DNA of 64,000 nt from Neckera pumila (Eukaryota; Streptophyta; Bryopsida; Hypnales; Neckeraceae), in NCBI GenBank assembly GCA_963969595.1, contig OZ018418.1:1803001-1867000 (forward strand), written 5' to 3'. This document shows, piece by piece, positions 20,013 through 30,428 of the stretch; the first letter of the stretch is position 1, and every line of letters starts with the position of its first letter. The translations under genes were made by a program, and so were the position numbers. The notes below the pieces were generated by a model. The model searched no databases. It was given only the letters and a program-made list of their open reading frames with translations, and was not told the DNA's origin.

Positions 20013-22261
20013 ATGGATGAATCTCCCCTACCTTTGGCCCAAAATGATCCACCAGTAGTAACACCCATGACGAACGAGACCTTGCAACCGAAAATGATTG
20101 TCCAAGAAGAAGGAGATGATCCTATGGAAGACACTAATGATCAAGAAGAAGAGAAAGAGTTGCTCAAAGATGAACTTAGGTGACTACAAAAGACAGACTT
20201 CGTGGCCACCATTGCAAGTTTGAGGATGGTGCCTCAAAAGCATTTACGATTGCAAATTCCATTGATGGCAATGCCAATGGTGAGGCCAACCTTAGCATCC
20301 GACATTGTGAAACTCATGAATGGGTTTGTTCATGGGTATTGGGAAGGAGAAGCCATTTTCTATGTTTCCACCACAAACGAGGGGGACCAAACTTCCGAGT
20401 TCACTGAGGATGAAATTAATGGTTGGGATTCTTTGTGAAAGAAACTGAACAACAAATTCAACAACCAGTTGGAGTTGGTGCCAAAACTCAAGTTCATAAA
20501 GAACTTGAAGTTCTTTGTGTGTGATGGAAACCATTGCCGAATTGCTTGGGGGTGAATGCAAGAAACACCTGTTGATTATATTGCATTTTCACTATTTGAT
20601 GCTGTTTTTTCGGAAGTACTTTAAGCATAGAAAAATAATTTTTAATATTTTGTAAAAATATGGCCAATGTATATTCCTTTAAGATGAAGAAATCCTGAGA
20701 AGGAAAAGCATAGAGAAATTCTCTAAGTGGGAGAACTAGAAAGTGCCAAATCTCAAGAAAGTAGACACTTGATGCTTTAGTTAGTTAAAAATAGTAAACA
20801 AAATTTAATAAATTAAATAAAAACTGTCCATTTGCAACAGCTCTATGGAGATGATCATTCACCAAAAAAACCACCAAAATAATGTTTTATGTGTTTCAAA
20901 ATGCAAGCAAAAAGAAGCTCACTTTGTAGACTTCTACACTATACAAAATTAATTTTTTTTTAAATCCCTCTCTTGGAGAGCTAGAAGTCTACTAGAAGAC
21001 CATCTCGTCCAAATTTCAGCTCCAAACTCAATTTTTTGGGTACAAAATAGTACTAAAAACCTCCAAATTGGAATTTGTGATATAAAATTGGGGGCTGTTT
21101 TTATTTAGTAAAACATTTTTGAAAATTTCCAAAAAATTAGGCAAGGTGTATAGTGGTCATGAGCACCTTCCCTATAAATCTTAAATCATTTGGATTCAAT
21201 ATGCAAAAGTTATGCCTAAAAAACAAATCAGCATGCAAAATGTGACACAAAATAGTACAAGTGTTTCTTGCATTCACCCTTGGATGAACCTCATTGATAG
21301 AAAGTATTCAGAGGATCCCAAATTTCACAATGCAATGGATTGCATCATTTTGGATACAAAGGGCAGAGTGGAGTTACGTCATGCAAATGATGCATGACAT
21401 TAACAAGTAAAAATTTCTTTGAGAATGGAAAATCAGTTGTATTTTTGTGTTGTGATTAATAAATTTATGTGCTCAAATGTGTAAAAATACTTGAGTTATT
21501 CATAATTGTGTGATTTGCAGATCAACAGAAGACTCTCACGTGAAGACCAAACTGGTTCATACTTTGTACCGAGTTCAAAAATACGGACTCTCACCTTGCA
21601 AACGTTTTGAAGAGATGTTGAGACCATCGGAGAAGAGACGTTGTATTGGCCATCAAGGGAGAAAGACATGGTACTCCATGCCTCAAAAGGTGCTTACGAC
21701 ATTTTTTTTTGGGTAATATTCCCTATGCATAAAATATATATAATTTGGTTACATTTGACTTATTTTTTTAATTTGATAGTTTCTTTTTGTATATATTTTA
21801 CTAAATTGAATATTTTGGAACTCTTAAAGCAAAAGATCTCATAGGCTACGGATGCTGCTGTTTGCAAGTATAATGAGGTCAGTGCTTTTGAAGATAAGCA
21901 TGAAGACGAGATAGCAAATGCCATGAGAATTGCAGCAAAGGCTCAAGCCACAAAATTGTACTTAAAGACTGGGAAACTGTTGGTTGTTGCAAACCCCACA
22001 CATGGCCAATGATTTCTTGAAGATGTCTGTGTCCTTCAAAAATCCTTCATTTTTTTGGGCTTGATTTTGACAGCATTTGACAATGTTATCGCAAGGTTGT
22101 CTTGTCGAACATGTTGGGGGGGTTTGGTGTCGAGTTGTCCGTCTGACGTCGCATGTTGTACTGGACAAGTGTCAAGTGGGGGGGACAATGTTGTCGCAAA
22201 AAAATTTGAAGGTTCAAAATTTTTTATCCTCGGTAAATGGATTTGTCTTATGTGGCTGTAG
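20013..22261 (+). pseudogene. MULE-A accessory gene, 3' exons with a DGNH (ParB/Srx-like) motif
   Basis: After TTGCTATTGTAG the frame opens MDESPLPLAQNDPP, then an acidic stretch, KLMNGFVHGYWEGEAIFYVS, and LKFFVCDGNHCRIAW at 20,505-20,549. There a 730-bp insertion intervenes; the frame resumes MNLIDRKYSEDPKFHNAMDC and IILDTKGRVEL. A one-base shift precedes the end of that exon, a donor at 21,407 and an acceptor at 21,520 join in phase to give STEDSHVKTKLVHTLYRVQ and YIGH-like GHQGRKTWYSMPQK. A last exon from about 21,846 runs to 22,261. DGNHxR followed by A resembles the nucleotide-binding DGxHR motif of ParB/sulfiredoxin-fold proteins; that is resemblance only. In-frame TGAs at 20,181, 20,436 and near 22,009 and the insertion disable it. 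Confidence 0.5.
20550..21279. mobile_element. 730-bp TIR element in the DGNH exon (TSD TTGG)
   Basis: It starts GGGTGAATGCAAGAAACAC and ends with the exact 19-base complement, flanked by TTGG at 20,546-20,549 and 21,280-21,283. Weaker inverted similarity continues ~50 bp inward. Excision restores the codon order GCT TGG ATG AAC of the host exon. No transposase is present. GGG...CCC ends recall PIF/Harbinger MITEs, but a 4-bp TTGG duplication does not fit their TWA target, so the superfamily is open. Confidence 0.85.
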
Positions 22262-22264
22262 ACG

Positions 22265-22505
22265 TGGAAAGCCGAGCCCACATCTCCATGGACAACTTTG
22301 GGTGTGGGGCGCGTTCGGGTGGATTCTGGACGACCGCGGATATGCAAATCAGGGCAACCGCGGTTACAAGAAGTAAGGCGTTCGCAGGTCCCAAATACAG
22401 GGCGACTTCAAGTTCCAAACACAGGGCAACTTTGGATCCCAAATATAGGGCGACTGCGCGTCCTAAACACAGGGCGATTTAGGCCGACTGCAAGTCCGGT
22501 TTAGC
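22265..22505. repeat. GC-rich motif array R1
   Basis: Several degenerate copies of a motif like AGGGCGACTGCGGGTCCNAA occur in a row, 27-30 bp apart near 22,390-22,480 (AGGGCGACTTCAAGTTCC, AGGGCAACTTTGGATCCC, AGGGCGACTGCGCGTCC). It is non-coding. The same motif recurs at 27.1-27.4, 32.3-32.5, 34.4-35.9 and 37.8 kb. Confidence 0.7.
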
Positions 22506-23542
22506 ACACTTCTTGGAGGGACTTTAGAAAATTACCAAAATGATGATTTTTGCCCTAATTTAATGTCACACCTTCACACTTTTGAATTTGTGCGTTTAGG
22601 GCAAATAGTAGTATCTAAAGAAATAAATTTGCAAAGGAAGTTTGGAAAAGATGGTCTTCAAGTACACTTTCAGGCTTCAACTATTTTTTAATGTATTTTA
22701 GAGATTAATAAATTATACGTTGTATGGAAGTCTACAAAGTGAACCTTCGTGTATTTGTATTTCAAAACATGTAAATAAGTATTTCAATAGTTTACTTGGT
22801 GAATGTCTGATTGATCATGGCGGATTACAAATAGTTATTTTTTGTGGTTCATTTTTTTTTTCTATGTTCTATTGTATAAAAATATAATGTATGTGATTTA
22901 TGGTGACTTGGCACTTTTGTACTTCTCCAATCCAGAATATTTTTCTTTGATTTTCCTATAGTCATTATCTTTGTAGTGGAGGGTGTACATGCATAAATTG
23001 GCTATATTTTATTAAAAATTTCTTAATTGTTATGCTAATTTTGAAGTACTCCATGAAAAAATTAATAATACTTTGGAATTTTAAATGTGTGAATGTGTTT
23101 TGTGCAATCTCTTGAATATAGGTAGGAAAATTTGGATTTCTTTTCCCTTGCGGAAAATCTAATTCATAAATGACAACGAACACAAAGACACAATATAATA
23201 CTAATCGTAGAGATTATAGAAATAATAATATTAATGTAAATAAAAATATTTCAGATGTATTGCCTGGTACCAAAAAGGTGATCCCAACACATACATGAAC
23301 TTATGTTTCAATTGTACTTCCACAACTTCTTTACGGTCACCGCTGCAACGCTTGTGAAAGCCAACATATAATACTTAAAACCTTGCTATGTATTTACAAC
23401 ACTATCATGTCTAACAAGGGACTATACAAAATTGTTACATACGCTATTCAGTTGTAAACTTCAGCAACAAATCTTCACTCCCAACAAAAAGGTGAATCCT
23501 TACAATACTAGTTTATTGCCTTTCTATCTAGAACTGCATTAT
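22506..23542. other. AT-rich, no gene seen
   Basis: Low-complexity AT-rich sequence between array R1 and the 3' side of the hAT gene. It presumably belongs to the 3' non-coding part of the hAT element. No terminal inverted repeat or 8-bp duplication was found. Confidence 0.35.
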
Positions 23543-26500
23543 TTATGGTGCAAAAGTGTCATCACTAGAAACTTCATCAGCTCCAGGGTCCGTGACTTTG
23601 CGTTCCTCATCCATATCTTCGGCAGGGCTCTCGTTCTTGTCATCTTCTCTTGGTGCCAATACATGTTGCACCTCACATTCTATCTCGGAGTTTACGTTTT
23701 GTATTTCAATGTCTACCCCCTCTTCCCATTGAGTTTGCACCAAACTTTTTGTCAACCTCATTGCATCAGTGGTTCTATCAATGTTAGGTCCAGCCTGTTG
23801 CCCTCTGATGCTTGATTGCCCCCCGTTTTGAGTGGACTTAGATGCTCCTATGCTAAACGGGAGGACAACTTGGTTTATCCGTTTAGGATCTCTTTGTGCT
23901 CTCTCGTCAGCCCTCATGATACATTTTTCCCCTTGACTGTTACATGCACGCGTTCCCAATGATGATTTTCCAGGGCCGGACATTGATGAAGGCTGAATGG
24001 GCTGAGTGCGCTAAGTGGGTTGAGTGCGCTGAGTGCTCTGAGTGGGCTGAGTGCGCTAAGTGGGCTGAGGAGCTGAGCCACGCACTTCTTTATCAACAGT
24101 CCGCATCAAAACTTCATGCACTAGTGGTCTTGGTGGAAGGATCAGTGTAGACCAAGTTGCCCTAACAGCATCCATGGTTGCTGCTTGATTGATAGACGCA
24201 TTACAATTGATATTCAAAAAGTTTCCCAATGGCACATCGTCATTGTCCTCCACATCTTCTGCTCTTGCAGTAGTATGTGCTGCAAAAGTTTGATGCCTTA
24301 CATCACAAACCTCTTCCTCAACGACCTCAAGTGTTGGCTCCTCTATCCCTATAGTAACTGGTCTGGTTATTGGTGCAACGCTCCTGAGATTCACTGGTCT
24401 GCTCAACGACGGTTGCACTGACATAGGAGATGTGGCATGCTGCACTGCTGCTGGTACAAGAATATCTAGGCCTTCATTGTTGTTCTCAAGAATTCTTGTC
24501 CTTGTTGGCGGTGAATTTAATATCGGATCTGCATCCCAAGCAGAGACATGGGGGACGGTGAAGGTTGCGTCAATCTTACTCTTCTGCAGAATTGTCTCCA
24601 TCATTGTCAACCATAAATGTATTGGAATAATGTTGTCGTCGTCGTGGAGGACTGTCTCGTGCAGGGACCAATCCAGCCCATCTATTTCTGTGCAAATGAT
24701 CCTCTACCTCCATGCAGTTCTCTGCTTGTCAAGCAGCTGTTTGTACAACTTCATCTTCAGATCCCGAAGACAATGGCTCCTCATTCTCTTTGTTAGTACT
24801 TACATGCACCAAATACTTTTTGTACAAAAGTGCGGGATTTCCTCCACGTTTCTCATATTTGAGTTTGCTGTTCGAGTAGATGTACATCAATGCTTCGGCC
24901 TTGGATGAAACCAAGCGGTTTTGCACTCTACTGTGAACAAACAAATACATGCTCCAATTCCTTTCACATGATGCTGTTGAATATGTCAATGATAAAATTC
25001 TTCGTGCTATTTTTGGGAGAGCATTGCCACCCACGCGATTCCACCACTAATGAGGCAGTAGTTTACACCGAGTGACATCTAGAGCCTCTTCTAAAGGGTC
25101 AAATGGGCCTTTCTTCTCTTCAAATTCCATGAGCTCACTCATTGCCTCATTCTTCGACACTTCCAACGCCTTGCTCAATTTTTGTATCACTCGATTCAAT
25201 GCTCGCTTTGCCTCACCGTTGTTATGAATGGATGCTACATCTACCAAATATGGGTTCAGTAGTACCCCTGCATAGTAGAGGTCTGTATACATTAATTTCC
25301 ATCGAGCGTCAAATTGCTTTTGGAACTTTGTAGTAGTTGCAGCATCTAAAAAATAAGGATCAGCCCGGAGAGAGTTTACGTGCATCTTAAGCTAATACAT
25401 TACCATCCAAGCGTCAGGCATTGCCGGGACCTTTCCTTAAAGAACTCAAAGAGCTAAGAGGGCGGGCTTCACAAGGTACAGATAATTGGAACATTCCCTC
25501 CAAAACGCATCCGCACGAATGTCTCCTCGCGCTCTAAGGGCTTGCATTTGGACTACGTGTCCATTTTTGCAATAAAGCAAACTTCTTTCATATTCATCAT
25601 AGGACTCATCCAAAATTACAGATAACAATGCTTGTTTGCACTCTACCAAATGGTCTACCATGAGAAAGTTCACTGCAAAGCATATTTTGGAAGGAAGTCG
25701 CAATGACAGTTTTGGTGAATACTTTTGAAAGAGACCCAAGGTATGATGGTACTTCTTGATAAACTTCACAATGTGCTTGCATTTGCCCACTGGACCCTTC
25801 ACCCGCTCCTCTTTACTTCAGTCTTCTAAAAGTTAGTCCATAATATAAGCTGCACATCCTTGCGCATACATGTGAAGATACATCTCTTGTAAACTTCTGA
25901 GGGCCCCTATCACTACTGCTGCATTGTCTGTACATAGCTGGACAATATTCCTAGATCCAACTTCCTCTATATATTGCGCCATCATATTTGTCGTGTACGC
26001 AATATCCTTTTCTCTAGTGGTGTCAACGAATCCCCAAAACACATCTTTGGCAAGACAGATGAGCATCATATTCAACAACGGTCGAGTATTAGTATCAGAC
26101 CACTTGTCCAAACAAATGGTTGCTCCATAAAATTCAATGGAGTGCTTCGTCCGCTCAGAGACCATTTTGGCAACAGCTACCTTTTTCACATCTATTGTTT
26201 TAGTGCGTACCACGTTGTACAACGGCAAATGGTACACTATTCCAGCTGCCGCTATTTCCTTCACAACTTTCATGAAGGCAGGATGGCACACAACGTTGAA
26301 TGCAATGTTCACCTCATAGAAAAAAGAAGCCTACATCTTGTCCAAGTTCTGGCAAACACCCACCCGTAATGCTTCATCCGTGCTTCTTTGACGAGAAATT
26401 GAAGGCGTCTTCCTTCTATCACTTGTTGTTGGAGAGGAATCTACCAAATCTAGATTAAGAGGCCGTCGTTCATTTGTAGCACTAGGCTCTACAGATCCTT

Positions 26501-26870
26501 CCTTTTACACAGGCACAATAGGCTCAACAATGGGTTCTGCAACAAACTCAGCTATACCTTGGCCTTCATGATCTATCTTGTGTATTTCTTCATAGGTCAT
26601 TTCCATTGGAACAATGCCTCCACAGTTTTTGAACTTCTCTAGTACTAATCTCGGAATACGTTTACAGAGATTCAATTGGGCTGTGCCGCCAAATCTAAAG
26701 TGACAAAGGGCCCTTTTCTTCACAAATACTTTGTTCCACCCACAGAAAATACATGTCTTTGTATTTGCGGCATAGGCAGGGTCAGTTTCTAAAACTAGCC
26801 AAGGCTCCCACTCCTTTTTGGCCCTCCGTATATTGTTACCAGCTGCCCTCCCACCACCTCGATTAGCCAT
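23543..26870 (-). pseudogene. hAT-family transposase with BED finger, DUF659 and dimerisation domain
   Basis: MANRGGGRAAGNN at 26,870 leads a BED-type finger (CIFCGWNKVFVKKRALCHF). About 26,190-25,830 is the DUF659 block (CLDKWSDTNTRPLLNMMLI ... NIVQLCTDNAAVVIGA ... CAAYIMD). Next comes a central region (KCKHIVKFIKKYHHTLGLF, LVECKQALLSVI), then YAGVLLNPYLVD, and at 25,040-24,840 the C-terminal hAT dimerisation region (GGNALPKIARR, ILSLTYSTASCERNWSMY). All five pieces from 26,870 to 24,729 share one frame, broken only by stops (for example 26,505, about 25,830, 25,446, 25,047). Two further open pieces (24,610-24,056 and 23,983-23,543) are in another frame and may be a C-terminal extension or second gene. 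The product would be a cut-and-paste transposase; this copy is dead. Confidence 0.85.
23991..24070. repeat. 10-bp tandem repeat (GGCTGAGTGC-like)
   Basis: About eight copies of a decamer alternating GGCTGAGTGC, GCTAAGTGGG and GCTCTGAGTG. On the minus strand it reads as a Leu-Ser-Pro/Ala low-complexity peptide between the two downstream hAT reading frames. Confidence 0.85.
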
Positions 26871-27104
26871 ATTGGTGATGGGCTACAAGTTCTCATAGAA
26901 GAAAAGGGAATCAACCAATGTGTAGTTTTGAAAGAAATTATGACAAAGCCACGTGCTTTGAGGTGTCTTTCACCCCCCCCCAAAGCAAGGTTGTTGCCCT
27001 CCGGAGATCTAAAGTCCGCATGAAGCCTCTTTTGAGGGTTCAAGTCCTGAGTTTGTCAACGGAGTAAAGTGAGAAGTATGTGGTGGTTCTCCAGGCTTTA
27101 TAGT
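26871..27104. other. 5' flank of the hAT gene
   Basis: A short stretch upstream of the hAT start codon containing a run of nine C (26,972-26,980). It should hold the transposase promoter. No motif is clear. Confidence 0.3.
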
Positions 27105-27385
27105 GCCCTCATACTCGCATCCAAAGTTGCCCAATCAGCAACTACGGGTGGATTGTAAAGACATGAAGTCAATTATGGCCCAACTTCGGGACGACTTTGG
27201 CTTGAAGGGCGACTTTGGGTCCCAGAAGATGACCGCGGGTACGAAAACAATGACCGTGGGTGCGGGTGCGGGTCGGGTGTGGTTGCGGGTCGGATGTGGG
27301 TGCGGGTCGGATGTGGGTGCGGATGTGCATGGACGACCTCAGGTACTACTGGGAGACTACGGGTCAAATTTACACAGAGTATTCA
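27105..27385. repeat. GC-rich motif array R2
   Basis: Contains AGGGCGACTTTGGGTCCCAG and repeated GTGCGGGTCGGATGTGG-type units (27,262-27,330). It lies just upstream of the hAT start as R1 lies downstream, so the hAT gene is bracketed by the same motif. R2 also contains one copy in inverted orientation (27,106-27,140). Confidence 0.7.
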
Positions 27386-28467
27386 GAGCTGCAACAAATA
27401 CTGGACACCAAAAGCTAGGGCAACATCTTCATGAAGAAGAAATAGTTTTCTAACTCAATCGTTTGATCTTCTAGTTAACTTCATGAAGTACATTGTCCCA
27501 AAATTTCAAATAAAAATTCACAAAACACTCCAGGATAATTGTGCATAAACTTCAAAATCTAGGCTTCAATAGTCCTCCCTAAAGTGAAATTTAGTCTTCC
27601 CAATATTTTTGGGATAAAACACATCTGCCTTACACCTTCTACATTTTAGAAGATATGCTGGGAAATGGGTTGAAAACACATGGAAAAACATTGACCAAAT
27701 TAACCTTCCTATTCATTTTTAAATAATACTATACGGTTTAGGGTCACTAAAACAGAGATGAAAAGCCTATGCTAATAACTTCTGGAATATTTCAAAAATT
27801 CTTAATCATAATGGTGAAATCTTCTTGTAAACAATGAGTATCTTGTAGTTCCCTATTTTTTTTTCAAAGTTCCAAAATTTTGCCTTCAAATGAAATAGAC
27901 ATGTTTTTTTCTAGCACATTTGCCTATAATTTTGAACTCCTCATAACTTGTAACTCATAGTTTACAATTGAAAAGGTCTATTTTCTGGAAGTACGTATTC
28001 ATCTTTAGAATTCTTGGAAAAAAAAAATTGGTTTCCTAATGTATAAACACTAGAGACTATGTTTTCACCTAAAACAACCCAAAACTTCCATTTCTAGTAC
28101 AACTGTACAAGTACCAATTTTTTATTTCTTTTTAATTTTTGGACACATGTAAACAAAGTATCTTGCAGTAAACTTGTTTGAAAATATACCAAAAAATTCC
28201 AGAATTTTCCACCTTGTACATTGCAAGATAATAGCGTTTCAATTGAGAAGAAAACTTATTGTGGCCTTGCGGAAAAATGGGTAGCTGCACTTTACAAGGT
28301 CATGTTTTTATGAAAAAAATTCCGTAATGGTGGTTACGGAATTGGATTAATTCTTCTAAGCAAGTAGGCTACATGCTTCAAATAATTCACATCATTTGGA
28401 ATTGTACAACACATAGGAAAAAAAGGTAAGTAGAAAAAAGTAGATAATGGTTCAACAAAATTAATTG
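27386..28467. other. AT-rich, no gene seen
   Basis: Long AT-rich stretch without a supportable ORF. It contains a perfect short palindrome at 28,318-28,343. Confidence 0.4.
28318..28343. repeat. Short perfect palindrome
   Basis: The 10-bp arms AATTCCGTAA and TTACGGAATT flank TGGTGG. It could form a small hairpin; no context suggests a function. Confidence 0.8.
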
Positions 28468-28471
28468 TTAA

Positions 28472-29106
28472 CCCCTAAATGCCCAAGGCTTGTTTTGAGG
28501 CTCTAGAAATTTTCTCTAATTTGAACAAGAAGCCAATATTTTGAGAAGTTGTGCAAATTTATTTTGAATTCTAATCGTAGAAATTCAAACTAGACATGTG
28601 AGAGATAACGGAGGAAAAAAAAAAAAAAAAAAAAGCTTGCAAATGAAAAGATTATATTGTTTCACCATAAGGGTGTTACAACGATGAAAATCTTTCAATT
28701 CTCTTTTTGCATATCACATCTAAAAATTGTTCACCAAAAAAATATGAGGTCAAAGCGCTCAACATGCATAACCCTAATCAATTTATGGCTTTTCAAAATC
28801 TACTCTACAATTTTTTTAAATGAATTTCTAATGTGATTTTTCCTCCAAGATTTAGTGTATTTGAGGCTCATTTTCAAAAGCCCGTAACACAACAGAAAGT
28901 CAAGATAGCAATGGGTATCCTTGCACAAAATTTTGAATAGAAAAATTGTAACCAATCACTTTCAATATCGCATATCTGATGCTCAAATTAGACTTCAAAA
29001 AGAATTTTATAAAAATATGAACCACTAGAAAAAGCAATGTGGTTAGGTTTTTGGTAACTTTAAAGTATTGACGACACCAAAATGTGGTGCCTCAGGCATT
29101 TAGGGG
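28472..29106. mobile_element. 635-bp MITE with TTAA target duplication
   Basis: TTAA (28,468-28,471 and 29,107-29,110) flanks inverted ends CCCCTAAATGCCCAAGGC and the complement of CCCCTAAATGCCTGAGGC, 16 of 18 bases matching. TTAA targets with C-rich ends are typical of piggyBac-type (or Kolobok) elements. It is AT-rich inside, with an A-run near 28,617 and no ORF. A related left-end sequence without TTAA occurs at 32,827. Confidence 0.8.
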
Positions 29107-29110
29107 TTAA

Positions 29111-30428
29111 GATTTTAATTATGGAATTTAAAAATGTCAATCTCAAAGGTTGTAATGTTGTAATGAACAATCTACATCCAGTTCTTTTATTTTTTTAAAT
29201 AAACATTAAAAATTGAGTTCAGGGTAAAAGATTTCAAAGTTTATTTTAGAATAGGGAATCTATAATTGCTCGCAAAATAGAACACCTCATAATTTTCATT
29301 TCATAAACCAAAATGGAATAATTGAAAGCATTATACTTACATACATATTTTTAAAAATCTAGAAAACCAATGATGATTTTTCTTTTTTAAAAAGTGATTT
29401 TTCAGGAAAAAGATAAGAGGTGCTCGCTAACTGTTGAAAATTACATATCATCCAACAGCTTTTTGGAATTGCAGTCAAAATTTTTAAAAATCAGTTACAC
29501 ATGTATAGACTGAAAATTTGTGCATTGTAATCTCATTTTCATTTGGCAATTTCCCTTGCAAATCACAAATCGTTTTCTTAGATTTTGGATTTAGGGTCAT
29601 TTTGAAGACATCGTTTCATAATGTTGTACCAAATTCTTGAAGGAAATTCACATTTATATAATTTCAAATCATCAAGAATGCACAACATGAAACAAGGGGT
29701 GCACTTAGTGTATCTAATCCAAACTACGTGCAACCAAAACTTTGTACCCCCTCTATTATATCCTAAATGTAAATAAATAAAAACAAAAAAAATATGAATA
29801 TATTTTCCTAATTTGAAAGTTTATGTTTTGAATTTATTGATATTTTTATTTGCTAATGATAATTAGTTACAAATTCTTGAAGTAAATAGATACATTGCAA
29901 AACTGAAAAATAACTTTCACACTCCTATATTATATCCTAAAAAATTGTCTAAGAAATGAACAAAAAATTCCTAAAAATAACTTTATATTGAAAGCTCATT
30001 TTGAGTTGAATATTGATGCAACGGTCATCTAAATGTGTTCTCTATAAATATTTGAGTTGGAAAATATGCCATTTTAGGTTCATTTTCAACCTCTTCTAGA
30101 AATCATTCCATGTTTCATTTGAGTTGGAAATTTTGGCAATAGAAACCTATAGTCATTACCAAACAATGCTCAAAATTGTAGGTTGAAATTATAGTTTATT
30201 AGTAACCACTTGTTTGCACGTGGTTTGTAGTAGTAGAACCAAGTGCCCTTCCAAGCAACATGATTACCATAGGATTTATGGTAATATTAAATTTTATTCC
30301 TCAAAGAACAACATGAAATTCATCTTACTTGAACTAGAACGTTCAAATCTAGAAAACCACACACATACATCTACTATATAGTAGAGTCCTTAAAGTCATG
30401 CAACATCCATGTGGTGCTCCTCTTCCCT
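29111..30428. other. AT-rich, no gene seen
   Basis: About 1.3 kb of AT-rich DNA with no supportable ORF, repeat or palindrome beyond short A/T runs. Confidence 0.4.

Larger units (their letters stand above)
9756..22261. mobile_element. MULE-A: two-gene Mutator-like element (decayed)
   Basis: Collinear homology with 38,045-55,250 starts near 9,756 (GCAACGACACTAGCGTGTGAGC; 38,056: GCAACAATGCTAGCATGTGAGC) and continues through the transposase and the divergent accessory gene. The element therefore holds a left non-coding kilobase, a minus-strand transposase pseudogene (10,845-15,112), a ~0.6-kb divergent spacer and a plus-strand accessory gene (15,727 to about 22,261). I could not identify terminal inverted repeats or the 9-11-bp target duplication expected of Mutator elements, so both limits are approximate. 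Later insertions are a CACTA MITE at 13,198 and a TIR element at 20,550. Confidence 0.6.
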
